A stretch of 64,000 bases of DNA, taken from positions 390,335-454,334 of the forward strand of contig NZ_JAELYA010000005.1 in the NCBI RefSeq assembly GCF_017589465.1, read 5' to 3'. This stretch comes from Pseudomonas schmalbachii. GTDB taxonomy: Bacteria; Pseudomonadota; Gammaproteobacteria; Pseudomonadales; Pseudomonadaceae. Under the pieces are notes generated by a model, which had not been told where the DNA came from, searched no databases, and was given only the letters and a program-made list of their open reading frames with translations. The position numbers and the translations under genes are program-made. Of this stretch, positions 18,780 to 27,497 are shown in pieces (the first letter of the stretch is position 1; each line of letters begins with the position of its first letter).

Positions 18780-19016
18780 ATGCCAACCTCATTTCTGGAA
18801 ATCGTGGAACTGCCTGACGGGCGTATCGTGCTACGCCGTGCGGATGACGAAGAGGCATTGGTAACGCTGGAGTTCTCCGCCGACGCCAAGGGCTTCCTGC
18901 ATGGGCAGCACATCGAGATCGCCAAGGCGATGTTCAACGTCGGTGTGCAAATGGCCGGACGCCTTGCCGAAGGTTTCGACGCCGAGCCGGAAGGCGCTCC
19001 CCGCGTCCTGCACTGA
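18780..19016 (+). CDS. small conserved hypothetical protein
   Basis: The 78-residue protein starts MPTSFLEIVELPDGRIVLRRADDEEALVTLEFS. A beta-rich N-terminal half is followed by an amphipathic helix (HIEIAKAMFNVGVQMAGRLAE). A GGAGA ribosome-binding site and a TACAAT element at 18746-18751 lie upstream, so it may have its own promoter. No domain of known function is recognised. It is convergent with sulA, with only seven bases between the two stop codons. Confidence 0.82.
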   Translation: MPTSFLEIVELPDGRIVLRRADDEEALVTLEFSADAKGFLHGQHIEIAKAMFNVGVQMAGRLAEGFDAEPEGAPRVLH

Positions 19017-19023
19017 TCCCTTC

Positions 19024-19488
19024 CTACCCCAAGCGGATATTCAGGCTTTGCGCCTGGCCCGCTACAGCCGCGCGTGACAGCTGCAGGCGTGCCGTACTGC
19101 CAGCGTTCTGCAGCCAGCTCACTACCGTGTGGCTGCGTCCAAGACGCAAGGCCTCGCAACTCAGCCGCAGGGCACTTTCCTGGTCCCTGGCCTGCAGCAG
19201 CAGGATGCGTTCGCGATTCAATCCCGCCTTGCGCAACCATTCGTGAGTCAGCGCCGTTGGCGGCGCAATCAGCGTCAACCAGCGCGGGTCCGTACCGTCG
19301 CTCAGCTCCCGCAGGATGGGGGCAAGCAGGGCCATGCACGGCCCGGGCAGGCCGCGCAGCGATAGTTCGCTGAAGGCCTGTTCCCGCTCCGGCTCCGGCG
19401 ATTCGCTCGGCAGGGCGTCGCTGGTTGTCCAGAAACCTTCCTGGAACAGGGGGAGTTGCGGCAGATACAGCGGCTGTGGGTACTGCAT
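19024..19488 (-). CDS. sulA: SOS cell-division inhibitor SulA
   Basis: The 154-residue protein has the SulA/RecA-like core, with LPGPCMALLAPILRELSDG, RWLTLIAPP and ILLLQARDQESALRLSCEALRLGRSHTVVSW. SulA binds FtsZ and blocks its polymerisation during DNA damage. It starts 18 bases downstream of the lexA stop and has no LexA box of its own, so expression must come from the lexA promoter. This two-gene lexA-sulA arrangement is known in Pseudomonas and differs from E. coli, where sulA is separate. Confidence 0.9.
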   Translation of the reverse strand: MQYPQPLYLPQLPLFQEGFWTTSDALPSESPEPEREQAFSELSLRGLPGPCMALLAPILRELSDGTDPRWLTLIAPPTALTHEWLRKAGLNRERILLLQARDQESALRLSCEALRLGRSHTVVSWLQNAGSTARLQLSRAAVAGQAQSLNIRLG

Positions 19489-19506
19489 GGCGACTCCTGT
19501 TGTCGG

Positions 19507-20118
19507 TCAGCGGCGGATGACGCCGACGCTGAGACCCTCGATGACCAGATCCTGTTCCTTAAGATCGACCTCGATGGGTTCGAACTCAGGATTCTCGGCA
19601 ATCAGCCAGACCTTGCTGCCCTCGCGCTTGAAACGCTTCACTGTGACGTCTTCGCCCAGGCGGGCCACGACGATCTGCCCGTTGCGCGCCTCGCGAGTGA
19701 CGTGTACGGCAAGCAGGTCGCCATCGAGGATGCCGACGTCCTTCATGCTCATGCCGCGTACACGCAGCAGGTAATCGGCGCGCGGGTTGAAGAATTCCGG
19801 ATTGATCCGGCAGGCATCCTCGACATTCTGCTCGGCAAGGATCGGCGCACCCGCCGCAACGCGGCCGATGATGGACAGTTCGCCTTCGTTCGCTGCGTTG
19901 GGCTCGAAGCCCGGGATGCGGATGCCGCGCGATGCGCCCGGGGTCATCTCGATCGCTCCCTTGCGGGCAAGGGCCTTGAGGTGTTCCTCGGCGGCGTTGG
20001 GCGACTTGAAGCCAAGCTCCTGGGCGATTTCCGCGCGGGTCGGCGGGTAACCGTTGTCTTCCAGGCAACGCTTGATGAATGCGAGGATTTCGGTCTGGCG
20101 CGGCGTCAGCTTCAGCAT
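19507..20118 (-). CDS. lexA: SOS repressor LexA
   Basis: The 203-residue protein starts at the ATG complementary to 20116-20118. The N-terminal winged-helix domain ([15 protein letters not shown]...[20 protein letters not shown]) precedes the self-cleavage site Ala89-Gly90 in RVAAGAP. The catalytic dyad is Ser124 (RGMSMKD) and Lys161 (TVKRF). RecA filaments trigger autocleavage and release SOS genes. Two CTG-N10-CAG boxes lie 10-44 bases upstream, so it represses itself and sulA. The longer frame upstream runs through the operators and is not coding. Confidence 0.97.
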   Translation of the reverse strand: MLKLTPRQTEILAFIKRCLEDNGYPPTRAEIAQELGFKSPNAAEEHLKALARKGAIEMTPGASRGIRIPGFEPNAANEGELSIIGRVAAGAPILAEQNVEDACRINPEFFNPRADYLLRVRGMSMKDVGILDGDLLAVHVTREARNGQIVVARLGEDVTVKRFKREGSKVWLIAENPEFEPIEVDLKEQDLVIEGLSVGVIRR

Positions 20119-20127
20119 GTCCCATCT

Positions 20128-20143
20128 CTGTTTTTTTATACAG
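20128..20143. promoter_or_regulatory. LexA box 1 upstream of lexA-sulA
   Basis: The 16 bases ctgtttttttatacag fit the CTG-N10-CAG SOS box, with an AT-rich centre. It ends nine bases from the lexA start codon on the minus strand. Confidence 0.88.
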
Positions 20144-20146
20144 TTG

Positions 20147-20162
20147 CTGGGATTATATACAG
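20147..20162. promoter_or_regulatory. LexA box 2 upstream of lexA-sulA
   Basis: The 16 bases ctgggattatatacag again fit CTG-N10-CAG. Box centres are 19 bases apart, a spacing that would place two LexA dimers side by side across the lexA promoter. Confidence 0.85.
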
Positions 20163-20312
20163 TGATCGGCTGCTGGCAACGTGGAATTTTCATTACCCGC
20201 GTCGGGTGTGTAACCCGGCGGCGGCAAAAAGCGTCTTGCTACTTGTGCTTTCGCTGATCATTGTTCATTCATCGCATGCATGATTGTCTGTCGGCAATTT
20301 CCTGGTGCTTGC

Positions 20313-20342
20313 TTGACAATACGTCGCCGTGAAACGTATGTT
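20313..20342 (+). promoter_or_regulatory. psrA promoter
   Basis: A consensus -35 TTGACA at 20313-20318 and a -10-like TATGTT at 20337-20342 are separated by 18 bases. The first PsrA site overlaps the -10 and the second follows it, which fits autorepression. Confidence 0.65.
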
Positions 20343-20344
20343 TC
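20331..20344. promoter_or_regulatory. PsrA operator 1 in the psrA promoter
   Basis: GAAAC-GTAT-GTTTC matches the published PsrA pattern G/C-AAAC-N2-4-GTTT-G/C and overlaps the putative -10 element. Confidence 0.7.
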
Positions 20345-20357
20345 AAACAAGTGTTTG
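20344..20357. promoter_or_regulatory. PsrA operator 2 in the psrA promoter
   Basis: CAAAC-AAGT-GTTTG is a perfect PsrA half-site pair, sharing one base with operator 1 and lying 15 bases before the psrA start codon. Confidence 0.8.
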
Positions 20358-20372
20358 TTAGGCAGAGTAGCC

Positions 20373-21074
20373 ATGGCCCAGTCAGAAACCGTCGAACGCA
20401 TCCTGGACGCTGCGGAACAGTTGTTCGCGGAAAAGGGCTTCGCTGAAACGTCGCTACGACTGATCACCAGCAAGGCCGGGGTGAACCTGGCTGCGGTGAA
20501 CTATCACTTCGGTTCGAAGAAGGCGCTGATCCAGGCGGTCTTCTCGCGCTTCCTCGGGCCGTTCTGCGCCAGCCTGGAAAAGGAACTGGATCGCCGCCAG
20601 AGCAAGCCTGACGCGCCTCGCGCAACCCTGGAAGAGCTGCTGGAGCTGCTGGCAACGCAGATCATGGCAGTCACTCCACGCAGCGGCAACGACCTGTCGA
20701 TCTTCATGCGTCTGCTCGGCCTGGCGTTCAACCAGAGCCAGGGGCACCTGCGCAAGTACCTCGAAGAGGTCTACGGCAAGGTGTTCCGACGCTATATGGC
20801 GCAGGTTGTCCAGGCCGCGCCTGGCCTGCCGCCGCTCGAAGTGTTCTGGCGTGTGCACTTCATGCTTGGCGCGGTCGCTTTCAGCATGTCCGGGATCAAG
20901 GCGTTGCGGGCGATCGCGGAGGCCGAGTACGGGGTCAACACGTCCATCGAGCAGGTCATGCACCTGCTGGTGCCGTTCCTGGCCGGCGGAATGCGCGCCG
21001 AGAGCGGCGTGACCGATGCATCGCTGGCCAGCGCGCAATTGAAGCCGCGCAGCAAGGCCGCCGCCAAGGCCTGA
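20373..21074 (+). CDS. psrA: TetR-family regulator PsrA
   Basis: The ATG at 20373 gives 233 residues. The N-terminal TetR helix-turn-helix is VERILDAAEQLFAEKGFAETSLRLITSKAGVNLAAVNYHFGSKKALI in pattern, with the LAAVNYHFGSK recognition region. The C-terminal ligand domain is the PsrA/TetR type. PsrA senses long-chain fatty acids and represses beta-oxidation genes and itself, and in Pseudomonas it activates rpoS. Two overlapping operators in its own promoter support autorepression, and a related site lies before fadBA. Confidence 0.95.
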   Translation: MAQSETVERILDAAEQLFAEKGFAETSLRLITSKAGVNLAAVNYHFGSKKALIQAVFSRFLGPFCASLEKELDRRQSKPDAPRATLEELLELLATQIMAVTPRSGNDLSIFMRLLGLAFNQSQGHLRKYLEEVYGKVFRRYMAQVVQAAPGLPPLEVFWRVHFMLGAVAFSMSGIKALRAIAEAEYGVNTSIEQVMHLLVPFLAGGMRAESGVTDASLASAQLKPRSKAAAKA

Positions 21075-21145
21075 CAGTTCCAGGCTGGATTCGGGCCGGC
21101 GGCCGCGCTGGGCGGGCAAGGTCCGATCGGCTAAGCTAGCCGCCC

Positions 21146-21670
21146 ATGGCCGATCTCGATTTCCTGCATATTTCCCTTTCCGATCAAATGCTTTACGGCT
21201 TCGCCGAAGGGCAGCTCGTCCTGCGGATGGCGGTTTCCACGGCGGCCAATGGCGCCGGTGAGCTGAACGGCTCGGGATGTACGCCGCGCGGCCTGCACCA
21301 GGTGCGGGCGAAGATCGGCGAAGGTCTGCCCGGTGCGGCGGTGTTGCGTGGTCGGCGCTGGACCGGGGAGGTCTGGACGCCGGAGCTGCACCAGTCTCAT
21401 CCGGGGCGAGACTGGATTCTCACCCGCATCCTCTGGCTGAGCGGCTGCGAGCCGGGACGCAATCGTCTCGGGGCGGTCGATACCTTCCGCCGCTACATCT
21501 ATCTGCACGGCACCCCGGATTGCGAGCCGATGGGCGTTCCCGGTTCGCACGGCTGCGTGCGCCTGCGCAACAGCGATCTGCTGGAACTCTTTCCCCGCGT
21601 GCCTCTCCATTGCCCTGTTCGAATCGAAGAAGCGGCCTGCCCCGAGTGGCGAGAGGCCGCGATCACCTAA
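21146..21670 (+). CDS. YkuD-fold L,D-transpeptidase or L,D-carboxypeptidase, no signal peptide
   Basis: The 174-residue protein is a bare YkuD (L,D-transpeptidase catalytic) domain. The catalytic motif H-G-T-P...S-H-G-C-V-R-L-R-N-S-D is complete, with His121, His135 and nucleophile Cys137. It starts MADLDFLHISLSDQML with no signal peptide or anchor, so it should be cytoplasmic. Nine bases separate its stop from nagZ, which encodes a cytoplasmic peptidoglycan-recycling enzyme, so the two are probably co-transcribed. Periplasmic crosslinking is unlikely. Trimming recycled tetrapeptides is a better guess (inference). Confidence 0.88.
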   Translation: MADLDFLHISLSDQMLYGFAEGQLVLRMAVSTAANGAGELNGSGCTPRGLHQVRAKIGEGLPGAAVLRGRRWTGEVWTPELHQSHPGRDWILTRILWLSGCEPGRNRLGAVDTFRRYIYLHGTPDCEPMGVPGSHGCVRLRNSDLLELFPRVPLHCPVRIEEAACPEWREAAIT

Positions 21671-21679
21671 GGAATGCAT

Positions 21680-22678
21680 ATGCAAGGTTCTCTGATGCTC
21701 GACATCGGCGGCACCTGGCTGACCGCCGAGGACCGCCAGATCCTGCGCCAGCCCGAGGTGGGCGGCCTGATCATCTTCGCCCGCAACATCGAGCATCCGC
21801 GCCAGGTGCGCGAGCTCTGCGCGGCCATTCGCGCGGTGCGCCCGGACCTGCTGCTCGCGGTGGACCAGGAAGGGGGCAGGGTGCAGCGCCTGCGCCAGGG
21901 CTTCGTGCGTCTGCCGGCGATGCGCGCCATTGCCGACAACCCCAATGCCGAGCGCCTGGCCGAACAATGCGGCTGGCTGATGGCGACCGAAGTGCTGGCG
22001 GTCGGGCTGGACCTGAGTTTCGCGCCTGTGCTCGACCTCGATCACCAGCGCAGCGCGGTGGTCGGCAGCCGTGCCTTCGAGGGCGATCCGCAGCGCGCCG
22101 CGCAACTGGCCGGCGCCTTCATCCGCGGCATGCATGCGGCGGGAATGGCAGCGACCGGCAAGCATTTCCCCGGGCATGGCTGGGCCGAGGCGGATTCCCA
22201 TGTGGCGATTCCCGAGGACGAACGCAGCCTGGAGCAGATTCGCGCCAGCGACCTGGTTCCGTTTCAGCAACTGGCCGGCCAGCTCGATGCGCTGATGCCG
22301 GCGCACGTCATCTATCCCAAGGTCGACGCGAACCCGGCGGGCTTCTCACGGCGCTGGCTGCAGGAGATCCTGCGTGGCGAACTGGGTTTCGACGGCGTGA
22401 TCTTCAGCGACGACCTGTCCATGGCCGGCGCCCACGTCGTCGGCGATGCCGCCAGCCGCATCGAGGCGGCGCTGTCGGCCGGCTGTGACATGGGGCTGGT
22501 GTGTAACGACCGCGACGCTGCCGAACTGGCGCTGGGCGCACTGCAGCGCCTAAAGACCAACGCTTCGCCGCGCCTGGCGCGGATGCGCGCCAAAGCCTGG
22601 CCCGGCAGTGAATACAAGCAACTGCCGCGCTGGCAGCAGGCCATGGGCGAGTTGCGCGCGGCCCAACTGATCGACTGA
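21680..22678 (+). CDS. nagZ: beta-N-acetylglucosaminidase NagZ
   Basis: The ATG at 21680, six bases after an AAGGA site, gives 332 residues beginning MQGSLMLDIGGTWL. It is a glycoside hydrolase family 3 TIM barrel, with LLLAVDQEGGRVQRLR, the flexible-loop catalytic histidine segment KHFPGHG-x5-DSH and the nucleophile aspartate in VIFSDDLSM. In the cytoplasm NagZ removes GlcNAc from GlcNAc-anhydroMurNAc peptides, a step that generates the AmpC-inducing muropeptide. It follows the YkuD gene and precedes a nucleoside phosphorylase. The ATG two codons earlier is less well spaced. Confidence 0.96.
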   Translation: MQGSLMLDIGGTWLTAEDRQILRQPEVGGLIIFARNIEHPRQVRELCAAIRAVRPDLLLAVDQEGGRVQRLRQGFVRLPAMRAIADNPNAERLAEQCGWLMATEVLAVGLDLSFAPVLDLDHQRSAVVGSRAFEGDPQRAAQLAGAFIRGMHAAGMAATGKHFPGHGWAEADSHVAIPEDERSLEQIRASDLVPFQQLAGQLDALMPAHVIYPKVDANPAGFSRRWLQEILRGELGFDGVIFSDDLSMAGAHVVGDAASRIEAALSAGCDMGLVCNDRDAAELALGALQRLKTNASPRLARMRAKAWPGSEYKQLPRWQQAMGELRAAQLID

Positions 22679-22730
22679 CGACCGGCTGCGCGTCGGCATG
22701 ACTGCGTTGGAAACAGGCTCGGAATACTCA

Positions 22731-22744
22731 TTTACAGCTGTAAA
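22731..22744. promoter_or_regulatory. 14-bp perfect palindrome upstream of the phosphorylase gene
   Basis: TTTACAGCTGTAAA is a perfect palindrome located 78 bases before the phosphorylase start codon, in the 143-base gap after nagZ. The size and AT-rich ends suit a dimeric repressor site. No matching regulator is encoded next to it. Confidence 0.45.
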
Positions 22745-22812
22745 CTCCGTTTCCTCGCCTGTTTCCGCCTTGTCCTGCTCTAGCTCGCTCGGTCGTAGAC
22801 TTTTTTTCTTGA

Positions 22813-23559
<747 letters not shown>

Positions 23560-23570
23560 AGATCGCCGAC

Positions 23571-23596
23571 GTCGAAGGCCGGGGCCGGCCTTCGAC
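23571..23596. terminator. bidirectional hairpin between convergent phosphorylase gene and ndvB
   Basis: gtcgaaggcc and ggccttcgac pair perfectly (10 bp) around a 6-base loop, in the 48-base gap between convergent stop codons. There is no T-run. Confidence 0.55.
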
Positions 23597-23607
23597 GAAT
23601 TCCAGGC

Positions 23608-26208
23608 TCAGCCCACCTGCGCCGAGCCGCTCAGCTGTTCCTCTTCGCTCGGCTTCGGCGCCGACGACAGCAGCGCCATGATCAGCGCCGCCAGATAGGG
23701 CAGCGACTGCACCAGCAGCATGGTGACCCAGAAAATCAGGTCGCGGCTGGGCACGCCCTGCACCAGCACGATGCCCAGCGCCGCTCCCCACAGCAGCAGC
23801 ATGATGAAGACTTCCTCGCGGGCCTCCGCCAGCGCCACCAGGATGCCGTGGTTGGAGGCCATCTTCGGCGTGCGGAAGAACGGGATGGTCTTGGTGAACG
23901 TGCCGTAGAGCACCGCCTTGGCGATTGTGTGCGACAGCGCCAGGCCCGCGACGGCAGCCTGGAACGAGCGCACCAGGCCGACGCCGACGGCGTGCCGGTA
24001 GAGGAACATGATCTTGCCGAACTTGAAGAAGAACAGCGCCAGGGGCGGGATGGCGAAGATCAGCAAGGGCGGATCGACCCGCTGCGGGACGATGATCATC
24101 GCCGCCGACCAGAGCAGCGCGCCGATGGTGAAGAAGATGTTCATGCCATCGGCAATCCACGGCAGCCAGCCGGCGATGAAGTGGTAGCGCTGGCCGGCCG
24201 TGAGCTTCGAATCCTTGCCGCGGAACAGGCTGCGCGCGTGCCCCTTCATGATCTGGATGGCGCCGTAGGCCCAGCGGAAGCGTTGTTTCTTGTAGTCGAT
24301 GAAGGTGTCCGGCATCAGCCCGCGGCCGTAGCTCTGGTGCGAATAGGCGGCCGAGTAGCCCTTCTCGAACACGCGCAGGCCCAGCTCGGCGTCCTCGCAG
24401 ATGGTCCAGTCGGCCCACTGCAGCTCGTCCATCACCGAACGGCGGATCATGGTCATGGTGCCGTGCTGGATGATCGCGTCGCGGTCGTTGCGGGTGACCA
24501 TGCCGATATGGAAGAAGCCCTTGTACTCGGCGTAGCAGAGCTTCTTGAAGGCGCTTTCCTCGCCGTCGCGGTAGTCCTGCGGCGACTGCACCACGGCGAT
24601 CTTCGGATCGGCGAAGTGCGGCACCATGTGCTTGAGCCAGTTGCGGTCGACGCAGTAGTCGGAGTCGATCACCGCGATGACCTCGGCGTCCGGAGCGGTG
24701 TGCGGCAGGATGTAGTTCAGCGCCCCGCCCTTGAAGCCCGCCAGCGGCGCGACGTGGAAGAAGCGGAAGCGCGGACCGAGCTGCTCGCAGTAGGCCTGCA
24801 CCGGCTCCCAGACGGCCGGGTCGCGGGTGTTGTTGTCGATGATGATGACTTCGTAGTCCGGGTAATCGAGGTTGGCCAGGGCGTCGAGGGTCTGTTTGAC
24901 CATCTCCGGCGGCTCGTTGTAGCAGGGCACGTGGACCGACACCTTGGGCCGGTAGTGGCTGTCTTCCAGCACCGGCTGGAACGGCCGGCGCCGCGCGCGC
25001 ACCCAGACCGTCTCGGCCAGTTCGTGGGCCTCGGTGAGCAGGACGATGAACACGCCGAGGGCGCCGACGCCAAGCAGTCCGCCTACAGTCAGGCTGAACC
25101 AGGTACTGTACTGCTGGCTGTAGTCGTAGCCGATCCACACCAGCACCGAGCCGCCGACGAAGGCGACGAAGGTCAGGAAGGTGCGACCGCGCTGGCGCAG
25201 GGCGCTGCTGTCGATCAGCAGCAGGGTGAGGGCGAGGAGTGCCAGCACCGCCGAGGCGACGGCCAGCACGCGCCATTGCGGGATGGCCACCACCGGCCCT
25301 TCGAAGTTGAACTTCGGCTGCCGCGTGGCGTTGTACACGCCCCAGTAGGCGCCCACCGAGCCTTCCTCGGTGGCCTTCCACGGCTGGTCGAAGGCTTCGA
25401 TGACGAAGTAGTTGTAGCCCTTGGCGTTCAGCTCATGCAGCAGGGTGCGCAGGTAGATGGCCTGGTCCGCCTGGGTGGCCTCCGCGCCGCCACGCATGCG
25501 GCCGTTGCTCGGCCAGCCGACTTCGGAGAGCAGCAGCGGCTTCTTCGGGAACTGCTTGCGCAGGTCCTTGGCGCGTTCGAGGACGAACTCGCCGGAGTCC
25601 GCCATCGGGATGAACTCCCAGTAGGGCAGCACGTGCGCGGCGATGAAGTCGACGTGCCGGGCCAGCTCCGGATGCTCCTGCCAGATATGCCATTGCTCGG
25701 AGGAACTCACCGGCACCTTCACCGCGGCACGTACCCGGTCCAGGTACTGGATCAGCCGCTCCGGGGTGACCTCGCGGCGGAACAGCGCCTCGTTGCCGAC
25801 CGTCACCCGCACCACGCTGCGCGAGCCGTTGGCCAGCTCGATGGCCTTGGCGATCTCCCGCTCGTTGCGCTCCTCGTCCTTGCTGATCCAGATACCGAGG
25901 GTCACGCGCAGGCCGAATTCCTCGGCCAGCCGCGGGATGTCGGCCAGCGTGCCTTCCACCGAATAGGTGCGGATGCTCTCGGTGCGCTTGCTGACCAGCT
26001 CCAGGTCCTTGCGGATCTCCTCGGCGCTTGGGTACTGGTTCTTCTGCGGGCTCTGGTTCAGGCGGAACGGCGAGAAGGAGAAACCGGAAATCTGCTCCGG
26101 CCAGTCGGGGGCGCTGACCGGGCGGTTGATCAGGGCCCAGAAACCGGTGAAGAGCGCCGCCAGGGCGACTATCACCACCAGGTTGAGACCGAGTTTGCGT
26201 GCTGGCAT
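23608..26208 (-). CDS. ndvB: NdvB-type glucan synthase: GH17-like domain fused to a GT2 glycosyltransferase
   Basis: The ATG complementary to 26206-26208 gives 866 residues. After an N-terminal membrane helix (LNLVVIVALAALFTGFWAL), residues about 40-330 resemble a GH17 beta-glucanase barrel (LLLSEVGWPSNGRMRGG). Two or more membrane helices lead to the GT2 domain, with HVPCYNEPPEMV, the DSD metal motif in VIDSDYCVD, ICEDAELGLR and Q-x-x-RW in KKQRFRW. A C-terminal block of helices follows. Family members make cyclic or linear beta-(1,3)-glucans. P. aeruginosa NdvB makes periplasmic glucans that contribute to biofilm antibiotic tolerance. The longer upstream frame lacks hydrophobic coding signal. 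Confidence 0.9.
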   Translation of the reverse strand: MPARKLGLNLVVIVALAALFTGFWALINRPVSAPDWPEQISGFSFSPFRLNQSPQKNQYPSAEEIRKDLELVSKRTESIRTYSVEGTLADIPRLAEEFGLRVTLGIWISKDEERNEREIAKAIELANGSRSVVRVTVGNEALFRREVTPERLIQYLDRVRAAVKVPVSSSEQWHIWQEHPELARHVDFIAAHVLPYWEFIPMADSGEFVLERAKDLRKQFPKKPLLLSEVGWPSNGRMRGGAEATQADQAIYLRTLLHELNAKGYNYFVIEAFDQPWKATEEGSVGAYWGVYNATRQPKFNFEGPVVAIPQWRVLAVASAVLALLALTLLLIDSSALRQRGRTFLTFVAFVGGSVLVWIGYDYSQQYSTWFSLTVGGLLGVGALGVFIVLLTEAHELAETVWVRARRRPFQPVLEDSHYRPKVSVHVPCYNEPPEMVKQTLDALANLDYPDYEVIIIDNNTRDPAVWEPVQAYCEQLGPRFRFFHVAPLAGFKGGALNYILPHTAPDAEVIAVIDSDYCVDRNWLKHMVPHFADPKIAVVQSPQDYRDGEESAFKKLCYAEYKGFFHIGMVTRNDRDAIIQHGTMTMIRRSVMDELQWADWTICEDAELGLRVFEKGYSAAYSHQSYGRGLMPDTFIDYKKQRFRWAYGAIQIMKGHARSLFRGKDSKLTAGQRYHFIAGWLPWIADGMNIFFTIGALLWSAAMIIVPQRVDPPLLIFAIPPLALFFFKFGKIMFLYRHAVGVGLVRSFQAAVAGLALSHTIAKAVLYGTFTKTIPFFRTPKMASNHGILVALAEAREEVFIMLLLWGAALGIVLVQGVPSRDLIFWVTMLLVQSLPYLAALIMALLSSAPKPSEEEQLSGSAQVG

Positions 26209-26462
26209 AGGGGGATCGGGTTCCGCAGGGTGGAACGGGGCGGGGACCGGCGGGGCGCCGGCCGGCGCGAATCCTACTCCGCACCCCGATGACTGTATAG
26301 GCCTCGTCCGGCCGCTGGAGCGGGGCCTGGGGCGAGGCGATCGCAACGACTTAGAATGGTGGAAACGGGCGGAGTTTCGCCTGCCAGGCATCAACTTTAG
26401 CTGCATGACGGCGAGGCGCGGCGGCTTCCTATAGAATGCCGGCCGGTTTTCTGGAGGGTTCG

Positions 26463-27278
26463 ATGATGGAGTTGGACGAACAGCGTTTCGGCGGCATCGC
26501 CCGCCTGTACGGGCGGACCGGCCTGGAACGCCTGGCGGCCAGCCATGTGGCGGTGGTCGGTATCGGCGGCGTGGGGTCCTGGGCGGCCGAGGCGCTGGCG
26601 CGCAGCGGGGTGGGCGAGATATCCCTGTTCGATCTCGACGACGTCTGCGTGACCAACACCAACCGGCAGATCCATGCCCTCGACGGCGCGGTCGGCAAGC
26701 CCAAGGTCGAGGTCATGGCCGAGCGCATCCTCGCGATCAATCCGGCCTGCCGGGTGCATGCGGTGTCGGACTTCGTCACGCGCGAAACCATGGCGGACTA
26801 CATCACCACGGACCTCGACGGTGTGATCGACTGCATCGACAGCGTGGCGGCGAAGGCGGCGCTGATCGCCTGGTGCAAGCGCCGCAAGATCCTGATCATC
26901 ACCACCGGCGGCGCGGGCGGGCAGGTCGACCCGACGCAGATCCAGGTGACCGACCTGAACAAGACCTTCAACGACCCGCTGGCAGCCAAGGTGCGCTCGA
27001 CCCTGCGCCGCGACTACAACTTCTCGCGCACCCCGGGCCGCCACTACAGCGTGCCCTGCGTGTTCTCCACCGAACAGCTGCGCTATCCGAAGCCGGACGG
27101 CACGGTGTGCCAGGCGAAGGGTTTCGTCGGCGAAGGGGTGAAGCTGGACTGCGCCGGTGGTTTCGGCGCGGTGATGATGGTTACCGCAACCTTCGGCATG
27201 GCTGCGGCGGCGCGGGCGGTGGACAAGCTGGTGGCTGGAGCGCGGCGGCCGTCGGAGCGTCGCGTAGGTCCAGCGTAG
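26463..27278 (+). CDS. tcdA: tRNA threonylcarbamoyladenosine dehydratase
   Basis: The 271-residue E1-like (ThiF/MoeB fold) protein has the ATP-binding motif GIGGVGSWAAEALARSG, DLDDVCVTNTNRQIHAL and the IDSVAAKAALI region. TcdA (CsdL) cyclises the t6A37 modification to ct6A in tRNAs, drawing on the CsdA-CsdE sulfur-transfer system, whose genes lie just across the REP cluster. GGAGG lies five to eight bases before two ATGs (26463, 26466), and either may be used. The TAG stop is formed by the first bases of a REP element. Confidence 0.93.
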   Translation: MMELDEQRFGGIARLYGRTGLERLAASHVAVVGIGGVGSWAAEALARSGVGEISLFDLDDVCVTNTNRQIHALDGAVGKPKVEVMAERILAINPACRVHAVSDFVTRETMADYITTDLDGVIDCIDSVAAKAALIAWCKRRKILIITTGGAGGQVDPTQIQVTDLNKTFNDPLAAKVRSTLRRDYNFSRTPGRHYSVPCVFSTEQLRYPKPDGTVCQAKGFVGEGVKLDCAGGFGAVMMVTATFGMAAAARAVDKLVAGARRPSERRVGPA

Positions 27279-27326
27279 GAGCATGCCATGCGTGCGATGT
27301 TTTTCGCGGGCATGGCCCGCTCCTAC
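27275..27326. repeat. REP element, GTAGGAGC type, supplying the tcdA stop codon
   Basis: The ends gtaggagc and gctcctac enclose gcatgccatgcgtgc and gcgggcatggcccgc hairpin pieces. The TAG in the first gtagg is the tcdA stop codon. This is the same type as 5157-5203. Confidence 0.85.
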
Positions 27327-27343
27327 GGGTTGCAATACCTACC

Positions 27344-27405
27344 GTAGGTTGGTGCTGAGCAACGCGAAGCCCAACGTCGCCATTGTTGGGCTTCACTGCG
27401 TTCAG
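27344..27405. repeat. REP-like element, GTAGGTTGG type
   Basis: gtaggttgg is followed by arms gaagcccaac and gttgggcttc (27,366-27,393), part of a run of hairpins between tcdA and csdE. Confidence 0.65.
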
Positions 27406-27409
27406 TCCG

Positions 27410-27488
27410 GTAGGGTGGAAAACCGCGAAGCGTTTTCCACGCGGTCATCAGGACGGTGGGCAGGCAAGGCGTTGTCCACTCCACCTCC
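27410..27488. repeat. REP-like element, GTAGGGTGG type
   Basis: gtagggtggaaaaccgcgaagcgttttccac is the left part. The right part degenerates to gttgtccactccacc. It is related to the copies at 5222 and 63,792. Confidence 0.65.
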
Positions 27489-27497
27489 AGGGCGGGA

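Noticed and set aside
23848..26292. 814-codon open frame opposite ndvB
   Set aside because: The minus-strand NdvB has clear GH17 and GT2 motifs. This frame is only its complement and has no start signal.
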